This document shows positions 42,206 through 44,472 of a DNA stretch of 44,472 bases, piece by piece (position 1 is the stretch's first letter; each line of letters begins with the position of its first letter). The notes under the pieces are model-generated. The model had not been told where the DNA came from and ran no database searches. It saw only the letters and a program-made list of their open reading frames with translations. The translations under genes and the position numbers were made by a program. This stretch comes from Clostridia bacterium (GTDB lineage: Bacteria > Bacillota > Clostridia > Christensenellales > Borkfalkiaceae), in the NCBI GenBank assembly GCA_028720205.1, contig JAQYLE010000018.1:1-44472 (forward strand), in the 5' to 3' direction.

Positions 42206-42850
42206 TTATTCCGTCGCGGTCCCGCTCGCGGACGTTTTTTCGCAATAGTCGTAAAATTTCGAATACAGGCGCGAAAAGCATTTACCGAAACAATAATCCA
42301 GCATGGCGCGGTATTCTTCGTACGAAACGTCGCCGCCGAAAGAAAGCATTTCGAATACCACTTTGTTTTCGATTACTTTATAGCCGCACGGAGTAAATCC
42401 GTTTTTTTCGTAAAAACGTTTGCGCCGCACGCGCATAGCGTAGTCGGCGACGGTTTCGTTCAGTTCTTCTATATTCAGACAGACGCGGCGACCGGGATAC
42501 AACTCCCTTGTTTTTTGCAGTATCTGCGAGCCGTAGTTTTTTCCGCGCGCATCTTTCCGCACGGCAAGAAAGAATAAATACGTAAAATCTTTTCCGTGGG
42601 AAAAATAGGCGATGCCCGCCGCGCGGCGCTTATCCCGTTTATCGGCAGCGGCACGTTTTTCGCCCGCGTTCGCCGATAATTTTTCCGCTTCGTCGTCGAA
42701 AAACGCAAAACAATCGGCGCGCGGCGTTTTCGCCGCACGTTTCAATAAAAAGAGGGGAACCCGTTCCGCTTTGGGAAACGCCTCGCGATAAATTTCTTTA
42801 AAACAGGGAAAGACGGTTTTGTCGTCTTTCAGATTAACGGCGTGCAACAT
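42206..42850 (-). CDS. GNAT-family N-acetyltransferase, 214 aa
   Basis: The acetyl-CoA site is visible around residues 93-120: TYLFFLAVRKDARGKNYGSQ, with the Q/RxxGxG/A-like ARGKNYGSQIL. CLNIEELNE follows, and the FYEKNGFTPCGYKVIENKVV block is the typical GNAT motif B. The acceptor is unknown. There is no Shine-Dalgarno sequence. TATAAT ends nine bases before the ATG, so the message is likely leaderless. It follows the epimerase gene in the same direction with 61 bases between. Confidence 0.85.
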   Translation of the reverse strand: MLHAVNLKDDKTVFPCFKEIYREAFPKAERVPLFLLKRAAKTPRADCFAFFDDEAEKLSANAGEKRAAADKRDKRRAAGIAYFSHGKDFTYLFFLAVRKDARGKNYGSQILQKTRELYPGRRVCLNIEELNETVADYAMRVRRKRFYEKNGFTPCGYKVIENKVVFEMLSFGGDVSYEEYRAMLDYCFGKCFSRLYSKFYDYCEKTSASGTATE

Positions 42851-42859
42851 AGTATTTCT

Positions 42860-42887
42860 ATTATACGCAAAAAGAGTAAAAAGTCAA
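42860..42887 (-). promoter_or_regulatory. Promoter giving a nearly leaderless GNAT transcript
   Basis: Minus-strand TTGACT (42882-42887), 16 bases, TATAAT (42860-42865). The ATG begins nine bases after the -10 box. Confidence 0.8.
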
Positions 42888-42911
42888 ACGGAAATATAAC
42901 AATCCGCGCGC

Positions 42912-43793
42912 TTATTCGTGCAATTCCAGCGTCCAGCGCGCTTCGAACGATTTTCCCGCGGGCAACACGGTAGCGTCCTCTTTGGTTTCTAAATCGTAGC
43001 GTTTCCCTTCCTCGGCAGGCAGAGACGTCCACGGTTCGAGGCAGATAAACGGCGCGGAAGAGGAGGGCGTCTGCCAGACGCCGAGATACCTGAAATCGGG
43101 ATAGTTCAAGGTGATATACCGCCGGGAACGCCTGCGTTTCAACGATACGCTGCGGCAGGTGTTTGCCAGAATCACCGCGTCGTTTTCAAACATATCGCGC
43201 GTTAAGGGAATGCGGTTGTTTGCGTGCAAAGTAACGGGCGTGCGCTTGCCGGAAACGAGTTTCGACGGGGCGAGCAGGCATTGTTCCACGGCAGTTTTTT
43301 CGGGAAATTCCAGAAAATAGTCTTCGAATTCGCCCGTAGGGTGGAAGGGCACGTTAAAGCCGGGATGACCGCCGAGGCAGAACGCGATTGTCTGCGTATC
43401 GGCGTTTTCCACGCGGTAGACGACGCGCAGAGTTTCGCCGACGAGTTCGTAAATTACGTAAAAAATAAATTTGCAGGGATATGCTTTTAACGTTTCCTCG
43501 TTGTACGAAAGGGAAAAAATCAGTTTGGTCGCGGTGCGGTCGAGCAGAATAAATTCGTTGTCGCGCGCCACGCCGTGCGGACGGATTTCGTACGTTTTTC
43601 CGTGAAAGTCGTATTTGTTTTTATAGGCTCTGCCCACGATGGGAAACAGGTTATACGCGCGACCTTTCCAGAATTCCTCGTCGCCCTGCCAGAGATATTC
43701 GGTATCCGTCCGTTTGGAATATACCGTTTTCAATTGCGCGCCCGCCGTTTCCGCGCCGACTTTCATCGCGGCGTTTTCTATTTCGTAATACAT
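42912..43793 (-). CDS. Aldose 1-epimerase family protein (LacX-like), 293 aa
   Basis: A galactose-mutarotase fold. GAETAGAQLKTVYSKRTDTE and YLWQGDEEFW are the family start. The catalytic-type residues lie in RPHGVARDNEF (His) and LGGHPGFNVPFHP (His). A C-terminal CLEPWTSLP carries the expected Glu. LacX-like members act on sugars or sugar phosphates of unknown identity. I chose ATG 43793, seven bases after CGGAG. A longer ORF begins at 43865 in the promoter. Confidence 0.88.
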   Translation of the reverse strand: MYYEIENAAMKVGAETAGAQLKTVYSKRTDTEYLWQGDEEFWKGRAYNLFPIVGRAYKNKYDFHGKTYEIRPHGVARDNEFILLDRTATKLIFSLSYNEETLKAYPCKFIFYVIYELVGETLRVVYRVENADTQTIAFCLGGHPGFNVPFHPTGEFEDYFLEFPEKTAVEQCLLAPSKLVSGKRTPVTLHANNRIPLTRDMFENDAVILANTCRSVSLKRRRSRRYITLNYPDFRYLGVWQTPSSSAPFICLEPWTSLPAEEGKRYDLETKEDATVLPAGKSFEARWTLELHE

Positions 43794-43853
43794 TGCTTTC
43801 TCCGTTTCGGTTTTGATTTTTACGGGCGGTGCCGCCCGATTTTCGTTTCCTCT

Positions 43854-43882
43854 ATTGTAGCACACTTTTTGCCCGTTGTAAA
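43854..43882 (-). promoter_or_regulatory. Promoter of the LacX-like gene
   Basis: Minus-strand TTTACA (43877-43882), 17 bases, TACAAT (43854-43859). Confidence 0.7.
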
Positions 43883-43908
43883 GAAAAGCGCGAAAGAATA
43901 ATAAAAAA

Positions 43909-43956
43909 TTATGCGGCGGTTTATGCGGCGGCTTATGCGGCGGTTTATGCGGCGGC
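43909..43956 (+). repeat. Four 12-bp tandem repeats (TTATGCGGCGGY)
   Basis: TTATGCGGCGGT and TTATGCGGCGGC alternate twice in exact succession (43909-43920, 43921-43932, 43933-43944, 43945-43956), so the unit is 24 bp present twice. It lies in the 300-base gap between the divergent epimerase and phosphate transporter genes. In one plus-strand frame it encodes YAAV-YAAA repeats, but no credible gene contains it. Confidence 0.9.
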
Positions 43957-44107
43957 GATCCGTCGCCGTAAAAAAGAAGCGATTTTACAAAAATTTTACA
44001 AAAAATTGACGGAAATTTTATCTGAATTCACAAAAAACGAAAAATAAGAAAATATAAAAAAAGAATTTTGCAAATTTTGTTATCCGCTCATGGATATACT
44101 TCGGCTG

Positions 44108-44116
44108 TGTTATAAT
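44108..44116 (+). promoter_or_regulatory. Extended -10 promoter of the Na/phosphate cotransporter gene
   Basis: TGTTATAAT (44108-44116) is an extended -10 element. No -35 box is present. At the expected position lies TTGTTATCCGCTCATGG (44078 onward), with a small inverted repeat TATCC-N6-GGATA (44081-44096). Confidence 0.55.
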
Positions 44117-44191
44117 AAAAAAGGACGCGAAAATGCGTTTTTATCCCGGTTTTTCGTTTTTTAAATTCCCTTACGAAGGAAATACGGTTAT

Positions 44192-44472
44192 ATGACGTAC
44201 GTTTATTCTATCATTACCATTCTGGCAGGTTGCGGCGTTTTTCTGCTGGGTTTCAAACTGCTTTCCGACAATATGGAAAAATTTGCGGGCAACGGATTGA
44301 AACGCCAGTTAAACAAAAAGTCCGATAAAAAATTGGCGGGCGTGGGGCTGGGCGCGGCGGCAACGGCGGTAGTGCAGAGTTCCGCCATCACCACCGTAAT
44401 GGTGATCGGGTTTGTGAATACGGGAATTATGACGTTAAAGCAAGCGGCTACGATTATCATGGGCGCGAACAT
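44192..44472 (+). CDS. Na/phosphate cotransporter (NptA/PNaS family), N-terminal 93 residues, cut by window edge
   Basis: MTYVYSIITILAGCGVFLLG is the first helix. GLKRQLNKKSDKKLAGVGLG follows, and the QSSAITTVMVIGFVNTGIMT signature is that of the repeated QSS motif of Na/Pi cotransporters. The gene continues beyond the window. GAAGGA lies 11 bases before the ATG. The family takes up phosphate, or exports it in some bacteria. Confidence 0.9.
   Translation, partial: MTYVYSIITILAGCGVFLLGFKLLSDNMEKFAGNGLKRQLNKKSDKKLAGVGLGAAATAVVQSSAITTVMVIGFVNTGIMTLKQAATIIMGAN

Noticed and set aside
44078-44094. TTGTTATCCGCTCA, identical to 14 bases of the lac operator
   Set aside because: The other half of the operator is absent, no LacI-type gene is in the window, and the downstream gene is a phosphate transporter. 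Probably chance.

Overview
The window looks like chromosome of an uncultured, fermentative member of the Clostridia (Firmicutes). Supporting features are AGGAGG-type ribosome binding sites, sigma-A promoters of the TTGACA-17-TATAAT form, an mcsA-mcsB-clpC stress cluster, a NifS-like/ThiI pair, a DUF3343 Se/S carrier gene with its desulfurase, a lysine riboswitch and a tRNA with encoded CCA. Assignment to a Christensenellales-like gut lineage is only a guess. About forty protein genes and one tRNA gene are visible. Most are core or house-keeping, with an insertion-sequence fragment at the left edge.

Layout. 1-195: start of an IS256-family transposase, cut by the window edge. 538-1341: an SDR oxidoreductase. 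1600-4548: a 982-residue membrane-anchored PadR-type regulator with a very long coiled coil, preceded by an array of TATGTCTG repeats that overlaps its predicted promoter. 4915-11984: a co-directional operon of acyl-ACP thioesterase, degenerate ArgJ-like protein, small membrane protein, cysteine desulfurase, ThiI, DUF1934 protein and a divergent Rho-like ATPase. 12329-14068: an unrecognised polytopic membrane protein. 14800-19001: CdaR/PucR-type regulator, S41 peptidase and prolyl-tRNA synthetase. 19110-21332: an ArsB/SLC13-type transporter converging on an MscS channel. 21653-27704: membrane-bound XRE regulator, McsA, McsB, ClpC and a FabG-like SDR. 27774-30160: two small unknown proteins, and a cysteine desulfurase divergent from DUF3343.

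30324-33122: a lysine riboswitch with terminator controls an amino-acid ABC transporter. Its solute-binding protein has its two lobes in swapped order, that is, it appears circularly permuted. 33204-33280: tRNA-Arg(CCU). 33492-34826: glutamate dehydrogenase. 34986-36249: CmpB-type membrane protein and TerB-like protein. 36355-39816: an ABC exporter with two ATPases and one permease, divergent from a TetR regulator with shared operators. 40706-42100: FAD-dependent dehydrogenase. 42206-43793: GNAT acetyltransferase and LacX-type epimerase. 44192 to the edge: Na/phosphate cotransporter.

The most unusual signals are the permuted binding protein under lysine-riboswitch control, the membrane-tethered coiled-coil PadR protein with its operator array, an ArgJ-like protein that has lost its nucleophile, a Rho-like ATPase that has lost its arginine finger, and three genes whose -10 boxes lie 6-9 nt from the start codon and so are probably leaderless.
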